Positions 45,893 to 55,635 are shown, counted from the first letter of the stretch. The stretch is DNA of 64,000 nt from Clostridium sp. HBUAS56010 (GCF_007115105.1 NZ_SULJ01000006.1:498-64497), one strand, 5' to 3'. Translations and numbers: made by a program. The notes: generated from the letters alone by a model not told the origin.

Positions 45893-48800
45893 TCAAATCC
45901 GGCTTCTTTCCTGCTTTTTCATGATCTGAATACTGGGTCTTTTGTTCAGCCCATAAAACACGGTCTGATAAGACTCCTCATACTCCTTTTCAGCCGGAGA
46001 AAAACAGGCATCATTTGTAGTGACCGGGTGTTTTTCTTTTATATGGAAGGGGCCAAGCATGTTTCTTGGACTTCCGGTCAGTTCAATTTCGATCTCATTT
46101 TCTCCCAGATGAATGAATTCGGTTATAGGAACCGGTTCGCCATAGATCCAGGGGATATTTATAGAACTGCCATTTACCAAAACTCTGACGCACACTGCAG
46201 TTGGATCCATCAGAAGAAGAATCTGATCCCCTTTTCCATGCCAGAAGAAATGGTACTGATAGGAAACACTTCCGCTATAGTGAAACAGTCCCTGCCTGCA
46301 CCAGTCTCCCACAGCCAGAGCTTTTACCGGTTTTCCCAGCCTGCGCATGGGGGACACGGAAAAATCACCGGACAGATAGATATTTTCCAGCTCCATGTCA
46401 TTTCGGTAGGCGCAGAAAAGCTGGATTTCATTGTATCCCTGCTTCACTTTGGGAACGGGAACCGTATGAAAGGAACGGTCTAAGTACCAGTCCTTTTTGC
46501 TCTGATCCAGCAAAGCCCCATTTATGTAAATCTCAAACTCTTTTGCCCGCTCCACAACAAGCTGGCACCCTTTTACCGGACAATCGGAATCAAATCCAAA
46601 TATCAGCTCCAGTTTTTTGCCATCCGCTTTATGAGGGGTGTTTATCCACCGATATCTCTGCTCCATTCCATTTCTGCTGATGGATCTCATGCCAAGGTCT
46701 TTCCTTATTTTCTCCTGGGCCTGCCACACTTCCATGAGATTGGATAAGGGGTCATTCTCAAGATGATAACGGCACATATCCAGCGTTAAGACATTGGGAC
46801 CGGATAAAATGATCTGGCATTGTTTTGGAAGGTCAATCACATTAGACCGGGTCAGGACCGGATCCTTCACATAGGTTTCTATCTGGTTTTTATCAATGAG
46901 ATAAAGTCTGGAATCACAAGGAGAATAATCTGCTGTCAGTAATGATTTTCCTTCTATCTGACGGATTCCTGACACTTTGTTACACTCCCCGGTCAGAAGA
47001 TTCATTTCCTTCCAAAGCCCTTCTCCATTCATGCTGATCCGAATGGAATGAGGCTGTTCCCGATCCGTATTGACCACAAAAAGAATATACCCCCATTCCG
47101 TTCTCCGAAGCTGGTATAATATCTTTTCATCCGGATTACCGTCAGGGTCTGTGATACCAACGGTCCTATATGGTTCTAATTGTTGGAGTAATTTCTCTTT
47201 TTTATTAAGCTGCACCAATTGAGAATGATTCAAAAACCGTTCTCTGATTTCTTTCTTTTGCTCCGATCCATCGGTCAGAAATGGCTGATTTCCCACAAGA
47301 AAGACAGTTTTTCCTTCCTCCATCCACTGAATCAGTATCTGATATGTAGATTCCATCAAGGTATCCACGGGAGGGATCACTACCGCATCATAACCTGCAT
47401 TACCTATAAAAAAACGCCCTTCTTCCACACGTCCGTAGTCCTTTATCAGCATTTCATCACCCAGGTCACAGTCAAAATGCTGCTCCAGCAGATAACGAAG
47501 GAACTCCTGAAACCGATCTCCATACTGGTTTAGCTTCGGAACATCCCGTTCCTCACGCCTTACCGGATTTCCATAAGGATTGACCCCCAGCAGAGACCAG
47601 ACCGTGGACGCAGGGTGAAGAAGCAGGACCTTTCTTACCGGCACACCTTCTTCCAAAGCGGTCCCCAGCCTTGCAAAGTAATCCTCCACCCCCTTATTTT
47701 GCTTCCACCAGGTGGTATTGTAATGAAATGACGGGGGATAATCTCGTTTCCTGCAGCCTCTGAGAGAATAAAGGGCCAGGTGCTGGCACCTTCTTGTGAC
47801 ACCTAATACATACTGCCAGTCTCCCATCCATTTCTGTCCCTCAAAGGTAAAGTCCCAGCCCGTGCAGCCATACATTTCCGAAAGAACAAATGGTTTTCCC
47901 AGTTGACTCGCAACACTGGTGCACTGCTTGACGGTCAGAAACTCCTGAATCTGTTCACAAAGCATATCAATGCCTGGCACATGCTGATATTGATAATGAG
48001 GCATTACCCCGCCGTTGACTCTGGCGCAAAGCCCCATCTTGTCTTCCTGGAGAAAATGCCCGGTAAACAGAAGATGATTCTCTTCACACCAGTTTCCTAT
48101 GCGCTTAAAATAAGTCTCACCAAACCGCATGGTAAGGGTATACCAGTAATCATGCCGTATTTTCCGGCTGTTTGTTCCGTGAAAATACAGTTCCGGCAGA
48201 AACTCTAAAAAGTCATATCCTGTTTTTTCCGTAAAATAGGCTGCAAATCCAAAGGTCCAGGGAATCCAGCCTTTCTTTTCTCCAAAATACGCGTGCCGGT
48301 CATGAAGGCTGGGCTCATCCGTAAAGATGCCGGGCACCGTACGTCCAAATTCTGAGCCTGCAAGCGCTTTGTATGTTTCGTGGGTTTTCCGTATAAATGC
48401 ATCCACGCAGTCCGGATTTAAATTGTCCGGGGGAGCCTCATGATTAAACCACTGGCTTGCTGCCGACACCTCCAGCCGGACCGCCAGAAGTATTTCTCCC
48501 GACTCTGTGTGACAATGGTGGTTCAAATCCATTCTCCGGTATGAGGTTATCTCCATATCATGAATCACAGCGGCATACAATGCGGTCAGGCCTGTTTTCC
48601 CATCCGGTCCGGCACTGGAATCCATGCTTGTATCTTCCTTTAGAATCTGGTTTAACTGTTCCCGCTCCAGGATCTCCAGGGTCAGACCTTTGCACCGATA
48701 GGCATCTCCCATGGCAGTCACCCTGCCCCCAGCCATTCCCGAAGGCCATCGGTCTTCATCATAAAGCCAGGCTTGCATTCCAAGCTTTTCCGCCTCTTTT

Positions 48801-49018
48801 ATGGCAGTCTCAATGGATTGTTTCCATTCTTCCCCCATATATTCAGTTTCCAGCCCCTCTCTGGAATGCATAAAAAAGCCGCCGGCTCCTGCTTCCTTCA
48901 TGGAATGGATCTGCCGGATGATTTCTTCCCGGTCAAGTTTCTCATTCCAGGCCCAAAAAGGCAGGGAGCGGTGAGACATCTCCGGATTTTTCAGTCTCTC
49001 CATAAACTTATTATCCAT
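45893..49018 (-). CDS. GH106-like glycoside hydrolase (alpha-L-rhamnosidase family type)
   Basis: A large 1041-residue enzyme without a signal peptide, so probably cytosolic. The N-terminus shows RSLPFWAWNEKLDREEIIRQI, AGAGGFFMHSREGLETEYMG and AWLYDEDRWPSGMAGG, the (beta/alpha)8 opening I associate with GH106-type proteins. TDEPSLHDRHAYFG probably holds an acidic catalytic residue. A beta-sandwich-like C-terminal third (about 790-1010) could be a galactose-binding-like domain. The family was founded on alpha-L-rhamnosidases, but this clade is poorly characterised and the sugar may differ. It lies 3 nt after the BNR gene and upstream of fucI. Confidence 0.75.
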   Translation of the reverse strand: MDNKFMERLKNPEMSHRSLPFWAWNEKLDREEIIRQIHSMKEAGAGGFFMHSREGLETEYMGEEWKQSIETAIKEAEKLGMQAWLYDEDRWPSGMAGGRVTAMGDAYRCKGLTLEILEREQLNQILKEDTSMDSSAGPDGKTGLTALYAAVIHDMEITSYRRMDLNHHCHTESGEILLAVRLEVSAASQWFNHEAPPDNLNPDCVDAFIRKTHETYKALAGSEFGRTVPGIFTDEPSLHDRHAYFGEKKGWIPWTFGFAAYFTEKTGYDFLEFLPELYFHGTNSRKIRHDYWYTLTMRFGETYFKRIGNWCEENHLLFTGHFLQEDKMGLCARVNGGVMPHYQYQHVPGIDMLCEQIQEFLTVKQCTSVASQLGKPFVLSEMYGCTGWDFTFEGQKWMGDWQYVLGVTRRCQHLALYSLRGCRKRDYPPSFHYNTTWWKQNKGVEDYFARLGTALEEGVPVRKVLLLHPASTVWSLLGVNPYGNPVRREERDVPKLNQYGDRFQEFLRYLLEQHFDCDLGDEMLIKDYGRVEEGRFFIGNAGYDAVVIPPVDTLMESTYQILIQWMEEGKTVFLVGNQPFLTDGSEQKKEIRERFLNHSQLVQLNKKEKLLQQLEPYRTVGITDPDGNPDEKILYQLRRTEWGYILFVVNTDREQPHSIRISMNGEGLWKEMNLLTGECNKVSGIRQIEGKSLLTADYSPCDSRLYLIDKNQIETYVKDPVLTRSNVIDLPKQCQIILSGPNVLTLDMCRYHLENDPLSNLMEVWQAQEKIRKDLGMRSISRNGMEQRYRWINTPHKADGKKLELIFGFDSDCPVKGCQLVVERAKEFEIYINGALLDQSKKDWYLDRSFHTVPVPKVKQGYNEIQLFCAYRNDMELENIYLSGDFSVSPMRRLGKPVKALAVGDWCRQGLFHYSGSVSYQYHFFWHGKGDQILLLMDPTAVCVRVLVNGSSINIPWIYGEPVPITEFIHLGENEIEIELTGSPRNMLGPFHIKEKHPVTTNDACFSPAEKEYEESYQTVFYGLNKRPSIQIMKKQERSRI

Positions 49019-49021
49019 TAT

Positions 49022-50047
49022 TTAATCCTCAATGGTGAACGAACAGTATACGATCCTCTCCCTGTTCCAGGTATAAGTGATTTTCACCTCATTATGGCTG
49101 TTGCAGACAATGGCCGGATAACAGTAATTGCCCCGTTTCTCCTCCAGAACCTTGATGATGGAAAAGTTCTCTCCGTTGTCCAAGGAAATGGCCACCACCA
49201 GAGGCGTTCTAGGTCCTTTATAGTAACCCGGCAGATTTTCCCTGGGATTATAGACAAGGAGCAGTCTTCCGTCTGCCATCCGGTCTAAATCAATGCCGCT
49301 ATTATTGTTTGGAAGTCCCGTATCATAAGCCGTACACCAGGTTCTTCCTCCGTCTTTGGAATCACTTCGAAAGATTTTGGAGCTGGTGCTGCGAAGAAGC
49401 ATATGTACCTCTCCCTTTTCGTCTTCCCAAAGGGCAGGCTGAATGACACCTTTTCCGTAAATGTCCCGTTTGTCATAAGGTCTGTCAACCATCTGAATGT
49501 CAAAGCAAGATCGTTTTAATGGCACCAGCCCACTCTTTTCCCAGGTTTTACAGTCATCTTCCGAACGGTCTGTAAAAGAATCCCATACGGAACCTTCCAA
49601 AGATGCCGGGGCAAGCACGGCTCCATCGGATAAGCGGATGGGCTTATTTTTCACCGGTCCGCGGCCTCCCACATCGGAAGACACCAGCTCTTCTGGCTGT
49701 GTAAAGCTTTCTCCCTCGTCAGCACTTTCCACATACCAGGTCTGCCATTCGGAAATGGTGGCACCCACCTTGTAAAACAGGATGATCGTTCCGTCCTCTT
49801 TCCGGAATAACACCGGATTCCACATGGCAACGCCTCTTACATCTGCCACATTCCTGGGCTGTTCCCACACTCCCCTGATTCTTCTGGAGATCCATATGGC
49901 AACATCAGATCCTTTCTCCCAGCTTCCGCCGAACCAGGAAGCCAGAACAGCCCCATCCTTTAATTCCAAAACAGTGGAGGCATGGGAACTGTTAAAATCC
50001 CTGTCTTCGTCCATAATAAATTCCTGCGTAAAATCTTTAATTTTCAT
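49022..50047 (-). CDS. BNR-repeat sialidase-like enzyme (six-bladed propeller)
   Basis: A 341-residue protein without a signal peptide. SSHASTVLELKDGAVLASWFGGSWEKGSDVAIWISRR, MWNPVLFRKEDGTIILFYKVG, GGRGPVKNKPIRLSDGAVLAP and Asp-box-like SKDGGRTW and SLDNGENF motifs mark the BNR_2 sialidase superfamily. It could be an exo-alpha-sialidase, but the same fold also includes other exo-enzymes and lyases. Its place between the sugar importer and the GH106-like gene implies action on an imported oligosaccharide in the cytosol. Confidence 0.78.
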   Translation of the reverse strand: MKIKDFTQEFIMDEDRDFNSSHASTVLELKDGAVLASWFGGSWEKGSDVAIWISRRIRGVWEQPRNVADVRGVAMWNPVLFRKEDGTIILFYKVGATISEWQTWYVESADEGESFTQPEELVSSDVGGRGPVKNKPIRLSDGAVLAPASLEGSVWDSFTDRSEDDCKTWEKSGLVPLKRSCFDIQMVDRPYDKRDIYGKGVIQPALWEDEKGEVHMLLRSTSSKIFRSDSKDGGRTWCTAYDTGLPNNNSGIDLDRMADGRLLLVYNPRENLPGYYKGPRTPLVVAISLDNGENFSIIKVLEEKRGNYCYPAIVCNSHNEVKITYTWNRERIVYCSFTIED

Positions 50048-50070
50048 TCTTCTGCTCCCTTTTGTTCGAT

Positions 50071-50101
50071 TAAAAGGGGCAGCCTCAGATGCGGCTGCCC
50101 C
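50071..50101 (-). terminator. Intra-operon terminator after the sugar-binding protein gene
   Basis: GGGGCAGCC pairs with GGCTGCCCC around an 8-nt loop, followed by TTTT on the minus strand. It separates the transporter genes from the three enzyme genes and should reduce, not abolish, their expression. Confidence 0.8.
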
Positions 50102-50124
50102 TCCAGTTCTGGCTCATCAGCCTG

Positions 50125-51783
50125 TTATTTCTGCTCAAGAGCTCTCTGATCCGCTTCGTTGTATATTTTCTCAAGTTCTCTCACTCCCATGGATTCCTGC
50201 TGGGCAATTACCTTATCCCAATCCTCAATGGGTGCTTCTCCCATAATGTACTTATTAAACTCCTGTTCCAGCATTGTGTTAAGATCCACTAAAATATCAT
50301 TGACCGTTTCCGTCTCCTCTTTTGTCAGAGGCGGATTGATATGAGGCTGTTCATAGGCCTCATCATTATTGATGATATCCCAGTATTTTTCCGCAAGATC
50401 ATCCCAGCTTCCGGTCAGCTTCTGGATTTCAAACCAGGTTTTGGTGTTGCATGCCCACAGGCTCCAGTCCAGCTTTGTAATTCCAAGATCCGCGTAAACG
50501 GCATAATAATCCGATGGCTGTGCATCCTGAAACTGCATCACATAATCCTTTATAAATTCTGGTTCTCCCTGCTCATTGTACTCAAATGATTTTCCTTCCA
50601 CGCCGTAGTTGGTGATATCTGAGCCTTCCTTCGAATACATCCAGTCAATAAATTTGATGATTTCCTTTTTATTTTTTGCTTTTGCATTCAGGGCATAAAA
50701 ACGTCCGGGAAGCTCTGCGGCGTATGCCATGGCCCGTTTCTGACCGAAGCTGTTTTCAGGAATCGGAATAATCTGCATGGCTGCTTCCTGGTTTCCGTCA
50801 ATCTTTTTCAAAGCCTTTGTATAGTTCTGTCCAAATCCGCTGTTATCCAGGAAGAAAAATGATTTTCCGCTGGAAAGCTTTGATTCCATCTGCTCTGCTG
50901 TACTGGTTGCAAAATCAGGATCCAGGACCCCGGATTCATAGGCTTTATTTAAATAGGTGAGAACTTCTTTGAAATTCTCTGATGCAGGTCCGAACACATA
51001 CGTTCCGCCCTCCAGATCATAATCGTAGTAAAGTCCGTTGCCATCATAACCGGATCCAAGCATATAGGCGGTGGTCTTTAACAGATTGGCGGTTCCTTTT
51101 CTGGTGGTCCAGGGTACGCTGTCCGGATATATTTCCTTTAATTTCTTTAGCACCTCAAGAAGCTCATCAAAGGTTTGGGGCGTCTCCAAATTGTTGCTTT
51201 TCAGCAGATCTTCCCGAATGACCGGGCCCGGGCCGTTGGCGGATTCTCCTCTGGCAACCACCGGGAATACATAAAGCTCACCGTCTACCAGATACTTCTT
51301 CATCTCCGGATACTGCTGCCAGAACTTATATAAGTTTGGCATATCTGTTTCATTGACATACTGGGACAGAGGTTCAAAAATTCCAGAGCCTGAATAGGTA
51401 ACCACATCGTCCATGCCCTGAAGATAAACGATATCCGGGAAATTATTGGTTCCCAAAAGAATGTTCTTTTTATCCTTGTAGCTGCTGGAAGGAACGATCT
51501 GCAGATTCAGCTTTACGTTTGTTTTCTTCGTAATTTCCTCATGAGCCGGAGCATCATTTTTTAAGGGCTGGCTGGGACTGTCCATCAGCATAATGCTGAC
51601 CTCGATCTGCTTATCGGAAACCCAGGACGGATGGTCCTTGCTATTTGCAGAGCTCTCTGTGCCGTTTTCCTTTGATGTTTTGCCTTCTCCCCCTGTACCG
51701 GCTGCGCAGCCGCTTACCCCTGTAGCTGCAACGGTCATTGCAACAAATGCTGCAACTAATTTTGTTGAAAACCTCTTTTTCAT
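50125..51783 (-). CDS. Extracellular oligosaccharide-binding lipoprotein (LplA type)
   Basis: A 552-residue solute-binding lipoprotein with signal peptide and lipobox VSGC (Cys26), then a Ser/Glu/Lys-rich linker. The mature domain begins VSIMLMDSPSQPLKNDAPAHEEI and includes NFPDIVYLQGMDDV, as in the large binding proteins that accompany LplB/YtcP permeases and take up plant- or host-derived oligosaccharides. It follows the two permease genes. No sugar can be assigned. Confidence 0.9.
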   Translation of the reverse strand: MKKRFSTKLVAAFVAMTVAATGVSGCAAGTGGEGKTSKENGTESSANSKDHPSWVSDKQIEVSIMLMDSPSQPLKNDAPAHEEITKKTNVKLNLQIVPSSSYKDKKNILLGTNNFPDIVYLQGMDDVVTYSGSGIFEPLSQYVNETDMPNLYKFWQQYPEMKKYLVDGELYVFPVVARGESANGPGPVIREDLLKSNNLETPQTFDELLEVLKKLKEIYPDSVPWTTRKGTANLLKTTAYMLGSGYDGNGLYYDYDLEGGTYVFGPASENFKEVLTYLNKAYESGVLDPDFATSTAEQMESKLSSGKSFFFLDNSGFGQNYTKALKKIDGNQEAAMQIIPIPENSFGQKRAMAYAAELPGRFYALNAKAKNKKEIIKFIDWMYSKEGSDITNYGVEGKSFEYNEQGEPEFIKDYVMQFQDAQPSDYYAVYADLGITKLDWSLWACNTKTWFEIQKLTGSWDDLAEKYWDIINNDEAYEQPHINPPLTKEETETVNDILVDLNTMLEQEFNKYIMGEAPIEDWDKVIAQQESMGVRELEKIYNEADQRALEQK

Positions 51784-51818
51784 ATTACCTCTCCTTTATA
51801 TTTTATTTCCTATAGCTT

Positions 51819-52712
51819 TTAACCTTTTACTGCTCCTACCATAACTCCTTTTGTAAAGTACTTCTGAAGGAGAGGGTAGACCATTAAAATCGGTATGACA
51901 GAAATTATAATGACGGCATATTTATAGTTAGTCGCTACGACATTCATATTTCCCGCAATATCCGCAGATAAATCCCCCTGAATGACGATATCTCTCATAA
52001 TGACCTGAACCGGATATTTTGCCTGGTCATTCAAATAGATCATGGCCGGGAAATAACTGTTCCAGTGCTGCACTGCGTAAAAGAGGGTCATAGTTGCCAT
52101 AATCGGTTTCGATAGAGGCAGAATGATCTTTAAGAGAATCTGAATATCGTTGGCTCCATCCAGATAAGCGGATTCCATCAAGGACTCTGGAATTGAGGAA
52201 AAGGAGGTTCTCATAACGATCATGTTGTATGTACTGATGGCAGGCGGCAGCACAATGGCCCACATGGTATTAAGCAGGTGAAGCTGATTGATCACCAGAT
52301 AAGTTGGAATCAGTCCTCCGTTGATAAACATGGTAACTGTAATAAGTACTGTAATAGGACCTCTTCCATATAGATCCTTTCTCGAAAGAGGATAGGCACA
52401 TAAGGAGGTGCAGACCAGGTTGATCAAGGTACCTGAAATCGCATACAAAAACGTATTTTTATATCCCGACCATATGGCCTTATTTCCAAACACCACTTTA
52501 TAAGCTTCAAAATTAATGCCCTTTGGAAGGAACGATACCAGTCCCTGATTGATGTACTGGGAGGAACTGATGGATACAATAAACACATAAAACATTGGGT
52601 AAAACATGATAATTCCGATTACTGCCAGCAGAATTCCATTCACCACATCAAACGCCCTGCTTCCGATTCCCTGTGGCTTTCTGCTTTTCACTTTCAATTT
52701 TAGTTTACTCAT
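51819..52712 (-). CDS. Carbohydrate ABC transporter permease (YtcP/LplC type)
   Basis: A 297-residue membrane protein with six helices. FYPMFYVFIVSISSSQYINQGLVSFLPKGINFEAYKVV-type opening and the coupling loop PESLMESAYLDGANDIQILLKIILPLSKP are diagnostic; GGLIPTYLV is typical of the YtcP branch. The start at 52712 (MSKLKLKVKS) has GAGGAG 7 nt upstream; starts further up lie in the partner permease end. The ATPase is not encoded here, so a shared MsmX-like ATPase is expected. Confidence 0.92.
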   Translation of the reverse strand: MSKLKLKVKSRKPQGIGSRAFDVVNGILLAVIGIIMFYPMFYVFIVSISSSQYINQGLVSFLPKGINFEAYKVVFGNKAIWSGYKNTFLYAISGTLINLVCTSLCAYPLSRKDLYGRGPITVLITVTMFINGGLIPTYLVINQLHLLNTMWAIVLPPAISTYNMIVMRTSFSSIPESLMESAYLDGANDIQILLKIILPLSKPIMATMTLFYAVQHWNSYFPAMIYLNDQAKYPVQVIMRDIVIQGDLSADIAGNMNVVATNYKYAVIIISVIPILMVYPLLQKYFTKGVMVGAVKG

Positions 52713-52729
52713 ATCAACTCTCCTCAGCA

Positions 52730-53671
52730 TCACCACAGGCTGGTATCACTTAATTTCTTTGATACCTTATTTGAAATTACCAGTAACAGAACTCCTACCA
52801 CGGACTGAAACAGTCCCACAGCCGTTGCATAGCTGAAATCATTATTTAAAATACCTCTCCGGTATACATAGGTAGAGATAATATCTGCTGTCTCATAAGT
52901 GGAACCGTTGTAAAGAAGGAGGATCTTCTCATATCCAAGGGTCATCAGCTTTCCTAACTGCATAATCAGCATAATAGAAATGGTGGGTGTAATGGACGGC
53001 AGGGTCACATTCTTTATCCTCTGCCACCGGTTTGCGCCATCAATCATGGCAGCTTCTAAAATCTCCTGATCCACACTTGTTAAAGAAGCCAGATAGATAA
53101 TAGAAGTCCAGCCGCAGGTCTGCCAGATCCCCGAAGCAGTAAAAATAGTCCGGAAGTAACTGGGGATCATTAAGAACTGAACCTTATCAAATCCCAATGC
53201 ACTGACAAACTGATTGATCACTCCGTCAAGAGACAGGAAATTGACCACCATACCGCAGACAACTACGGTTGAGATGAAATGAGGCAGGTAACTGACGGTC
53301 TGTATGAGCCGTTTGTATCTGACATGGGACACCTCGTTTAACATGATTGCAAGTATGATTGGAATGGGAAATCCCCATAGCAAACCGTAGATGTTTAACA
53401 ACAAAGTATTGCGCACCAGTTTCCAGAAGTAAGGGTCTGTTAAGAATTTTCCAAACCACTTACCTCCCACCCAGGGACTCCCCCACACGCCCTTACCGAT
53501 GTTGTAATCCTTAAATGCAATCAGTACCCCGTAAAGAGGCATGTAATGAAAACAAAAATAATAGACAAGCGGAATTAACAGCAGTACATATAAATACCTG
53601 CATCTTTTCATCTGCTTTATTCTTCTGCCGCGGTTTCCCCCCTGTTTTTTTGCTGCATATAGTTTTGCCAC
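52730..53671 (-). CDS. Carbohydrate ABC transporter permease (LplB type)
   Basis: A 313-residue membrane protein with six helices, partner of the previous permease. MPLYGVLIAFKDYNIGKGVWGSPWVG and the coupling loop DQEILEAAMIDGANRWQRIKNVTLPSITP are standard for LplB. It starts at a GTG with GGAGG 7 nt upstream. The N-terminal 25 residues are strongly basic. Confidence 0.92.
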   Translation of the reverse strand: MAKLYAAKKQGGNRGRRIKQMKRCRYLYVLLLIPLVYYFCFHYMPLYGVLIAFKDYNIGKGVWGSPWVGGKWFGKFLTDPYFWKLVRNTLLLNIYGLLWGFPIPIILAIMLNEVSHVRYKRLIQTVSYLPHFISTVVVCGMVVNFLSLDGVINQFVSALGFDKVQFLMIPSYFRTIFTASGIWQTCGWTSIIYLASLTSVDQEILEAAMIDGANRWQRIKNVTLPSITPTISIMLIMQLGKLMTLGYEKILLLYNGSTYETADIISTYVYRRGILNNDFSYATAVGLFQSVVGVLLLVISNKVSKKLSDTSLW

Positions 53672-53686
53672 TAATCTGTCCTCCCT

Positions 53687-54646
53687 CTATTGCCGGCAGG
53701 GATCCTGCTGTGCCGGAATCTGATCTGCCTCCAGATATTTCTGCTCATATCTTCTGGTTATGGATTCAAGCATATGCACCTCTGCCTTATATGTATTGGT
53801 TAAAAGTTCATGGTCTTTGGTCCGGCTTATGGTAGACATGCCAAGCCGTTCAAATTCCTGTAAGTAATACTTGGCATTGACCGGATAGCACTGCCGTTCA
53901 ATGAAGGAGGCCAGGGTTAAAAACTCTTGAAGCATGGCAACCTTATCGCCTTCTTCCCTGCTGTGATCACAGAGGTAGGTATAGAGCCTGGGGTGAAAAT
54001 TTGCCATTACTCCGCTGTAACCAGCGGCACCAAGCTGCAATGATTCCAAAAGAGTTGTGGTATTTGCGTTATAGAGTTTTAATTTTGATCCTTTTACCGC
54101 TTCCAGCCGTTCCTTGATCCGTTCAATATCACAGCACGTATCCTTGATGAAATAAAACCGGCCCGTCTCAACACACTTTTTCATATTTTCCAGGGAGAGA
54201 AGACGTTTGTATGGATAAGGGCACTCATAAAATCCCAGTGGAATCTCTGAATCAATTCCCTCCATCAGCCGATTGCAGTTGTTCAGCCATATTTCATCAT
54301 CCTCATCCTCCGCTGCAAGGCGGTTCGTGATCAAAATAAGAGCATCAATTCCTGTCTTCGCCATCTCATTCAGCTCATGGATCTGTTCCTCTAAGCTGTC
54401 AGACACATGGCCCGAAGCAATGACCGGAACTCTTCCTCCTGCCGCTTTTACTACCGCCTTTGCCACCTGAATCCGTTCTTCCAAATCCAGGAAAAACATC
54501 TCACTGGACTGGCAGACCGCAAACAAACCATTGACCCCATTTTCTATGTACCAGTTCACCAGCCCGCTTAACGCCTCATCATCAACCTTACCTGCCTCGT
54601 TATAGGGCGTAAGCATCACCGGCCATACTCCTCCTGGAAAATTCAT
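53687..54646 (-). CDS. DapA/NanA-family aldolase or lyase
   Basis: A 319-residue (beta/alpha)8 enzyme of the dihydrodipicolinate synthase / N-acetylneuraminate lyase family. It has GGVWPVMLTPYNEAGKVD at the start, GLFAVCQSSEMFFLD in place of the usual GTTGE loop, the Tyr in GFYECPYP and the Schiff-base Lys in FYFIKDTCCD. The unusual QSSE loop argues against a true DapA and favours a sugar 2-keto acid substrate. It is the first gene of the glycan operon, right behind an IclR-type operator. The product could cleave sialic acid or a 2-keto-3-deoxy sugar acid; I cannot tell which. Confidence 0.85.
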   Translation of the reverse strand: MNFPGGVWPVMLTPYNEAGKVDDEALSGLVNWYIENGVNGLFAVCQSSEMFFLDLEERIQVAKAVVKAAGGRVPVIASGHVSDSLEEQIHELNEMAKTGIDALILITNRLAAEDEDDEIWLNNCNRLMEGIDSEIPLGFYECPYPYKRLLSLENMKKCVETGRFYFIKDTCCDIERIKERLEAVKGSKLKLYNANTTTLLESLQLGAAGYSGVMANFHPRLYTYLCDHSREEGDKVAMLQEFLTLASFIERQCYPVNAKYYLQEFERLGMSTISRTKDHELLTNTYKAEVHMLESITRRYEQKYLEADQIPAQQDPCRQ

Positions 54647-54665
54647 ATTCTGCTCCCTTTCTTTT

Positions 54666-54682
54666 GTTCATTATTAATGAAC
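54666..54682. promoter_or_regulatory. Palindromic operator of the glycan operon (probable IclR site)
   Basis: GTTCATTATTAATGAAC: 8-bp arms around one central base, perfect. It is centred about 30 nt downstream of the predicted transcription start. A 15/17 match occurs at the start of the iclR-type gene, and a half-site (TTCATTATTATTG) follows at about 54687-54699. Confidence 0.65.
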
Positions 54683-54709
54683 TATATTCATTATTATTGT
54701 CTTGATTGT

Positions 54710-54738
54710 ATTATAATATAAAACAGATGCACTGTCTA
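54710..54738 (-). promoter_or_regulatory. Sigma-A promoter of the glycan operon
   Basis: TAGACA, 17-nt spacer, TATAAT on the minus strand. Confidence 0.65.
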
Positions 54739-54815
54739 TTTATGAAGTATAAAAAATACAAGAGTTTTTTTGTGTATTTTGCACAATATTTTTAAAGTCT
54801 CTCTATAAAATGATA

Positions 54816-54850
54816 ACAAAAAAGCCTACGGGGTTTTTATACCGTAGACT
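54816..54850 (-). terminator. Intrinsic terminator of the iclR-type gene
   Basis: AGTCTACGG pairs with CCGTAGGCT (one mismatch) and is followed by TTTTTTG on the minus strand. Confidence 0.8.
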
Positions 54851-54861
54851 CCTTTTTCTGC

Positions 54862-55626
54862 TTATAATTGATTTTTAACCTGCTTTGCCATATTCTGAAG
54901 GCTGGCAGCCAGGCGTTTGATCCGGTCTGCATTGAATCTGGGAGATGGTCCGGAGATGCTGTATGCACCGATCACTGCCCCTTCCTTGTTGCGAATGGGC
55001 ACTGCAACACACTTGACTCCATATTCATGTTCCATATTATCAATGGAAAACCCGCGCTGCCTGATTTGATCCAATTCCTTCCTTAACTTCTCACCGTCAG
55101 TAATGGTATTATGGGTGAAAGGCTCCATTCCCCCTTCCTCTACCCTTTTTATTACCTCCTCATGGGCAAATGCAAGAATCGCCTTGCCAATTCCCGTACA
55201 GTAAGAAGGTGCAGTCACTCCAGTCATATTCCGTCCGCCAGTAGATGCCGTCGGGAATGCGGCATCAATATAAACCACATCAAGATCACTCATAACCGCC
55301 AGATAAACGCATTCCTCCTCCTGATCTGCAATCTTCTGCATAAAAGGTTTCATTACCTGACGAATGTCGTTGTTCTGATAGAATTGATTGCTCAGTTCCA
55401 AAACCCGGACTCCCAGGCGGTATTTGTTTGTTTTCTTATTTCTCTCCACAATTCCGCAGGTCTCAAAGGTGGACAGGATGTTGTGTATGGAGCTTTTTAA
55501 CATTCCGCTTTTTTGGGCAAGCTCTGTGACCCCCAGCTCGTCTACTTCCCTTGTAAAATAAAAAAGGACCTGCATTGCCTTATAAAGGGATTTTACTTTT
55601 ACACCTTCCGGTAAATTCTCGTTCAT
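54862..55626 (-). CDS. IclR-family transcriptional regulator
   Basis: A protein of about 254 residues with an N-terminal winged helix (VTELAQKSGMLKSSIHNILSTFETCGIVERN) and a C-terminal IclR effector domain (SYCTGIGKAILAF, RGFSIDNMEHEYGVKCVAVPIRN, GAYSISGPSPRF). Such regulators sense sugar acids or aromatic acids. It is transcribed toward the glycan operon but separated from it by a terminator and that operon's promoter. I use the ATG at 55626, which has a weak AAAGAG site; an ATG at 55641 lies inside the palindrome 55636-55652 and has none. The shared palindrome suggests it controls itself and the operon. Confidence 0.88.
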   Translation of the reverse strand: MNENLPEGVKVKSLYKAMQVLFYFTREVDELGVTELAQKSGMLKSSIHNILSTFETCGIVERNKKTNKYRLGVRVLELSNQFYQNNDIRQVMKPFMQKIADQEEECVYLAVMSDLDVVYIDAAFPTASTGGRNMTGVTAPSYCTGIGKAILAFAHEEVIKRVEEGGMEPFTHNTITDGEKLRKELDQIRQRGFSIDNMEHEYGVKCVAVPIRNKEGAVIGAYSISGPSPRFNADRIKRLAASLQNMAKQVKNQL

Positions 55627-55635
55627 GCTCATCTC

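Noticed and set aside
53687-54646. True dihydrodipicolinate synthase (dapA).
   Set aside because: The GTTGE-type loop is replaced by QSSE and the context is sugar catabolism, so a sugar-acid aldolase or lyase is more likely.
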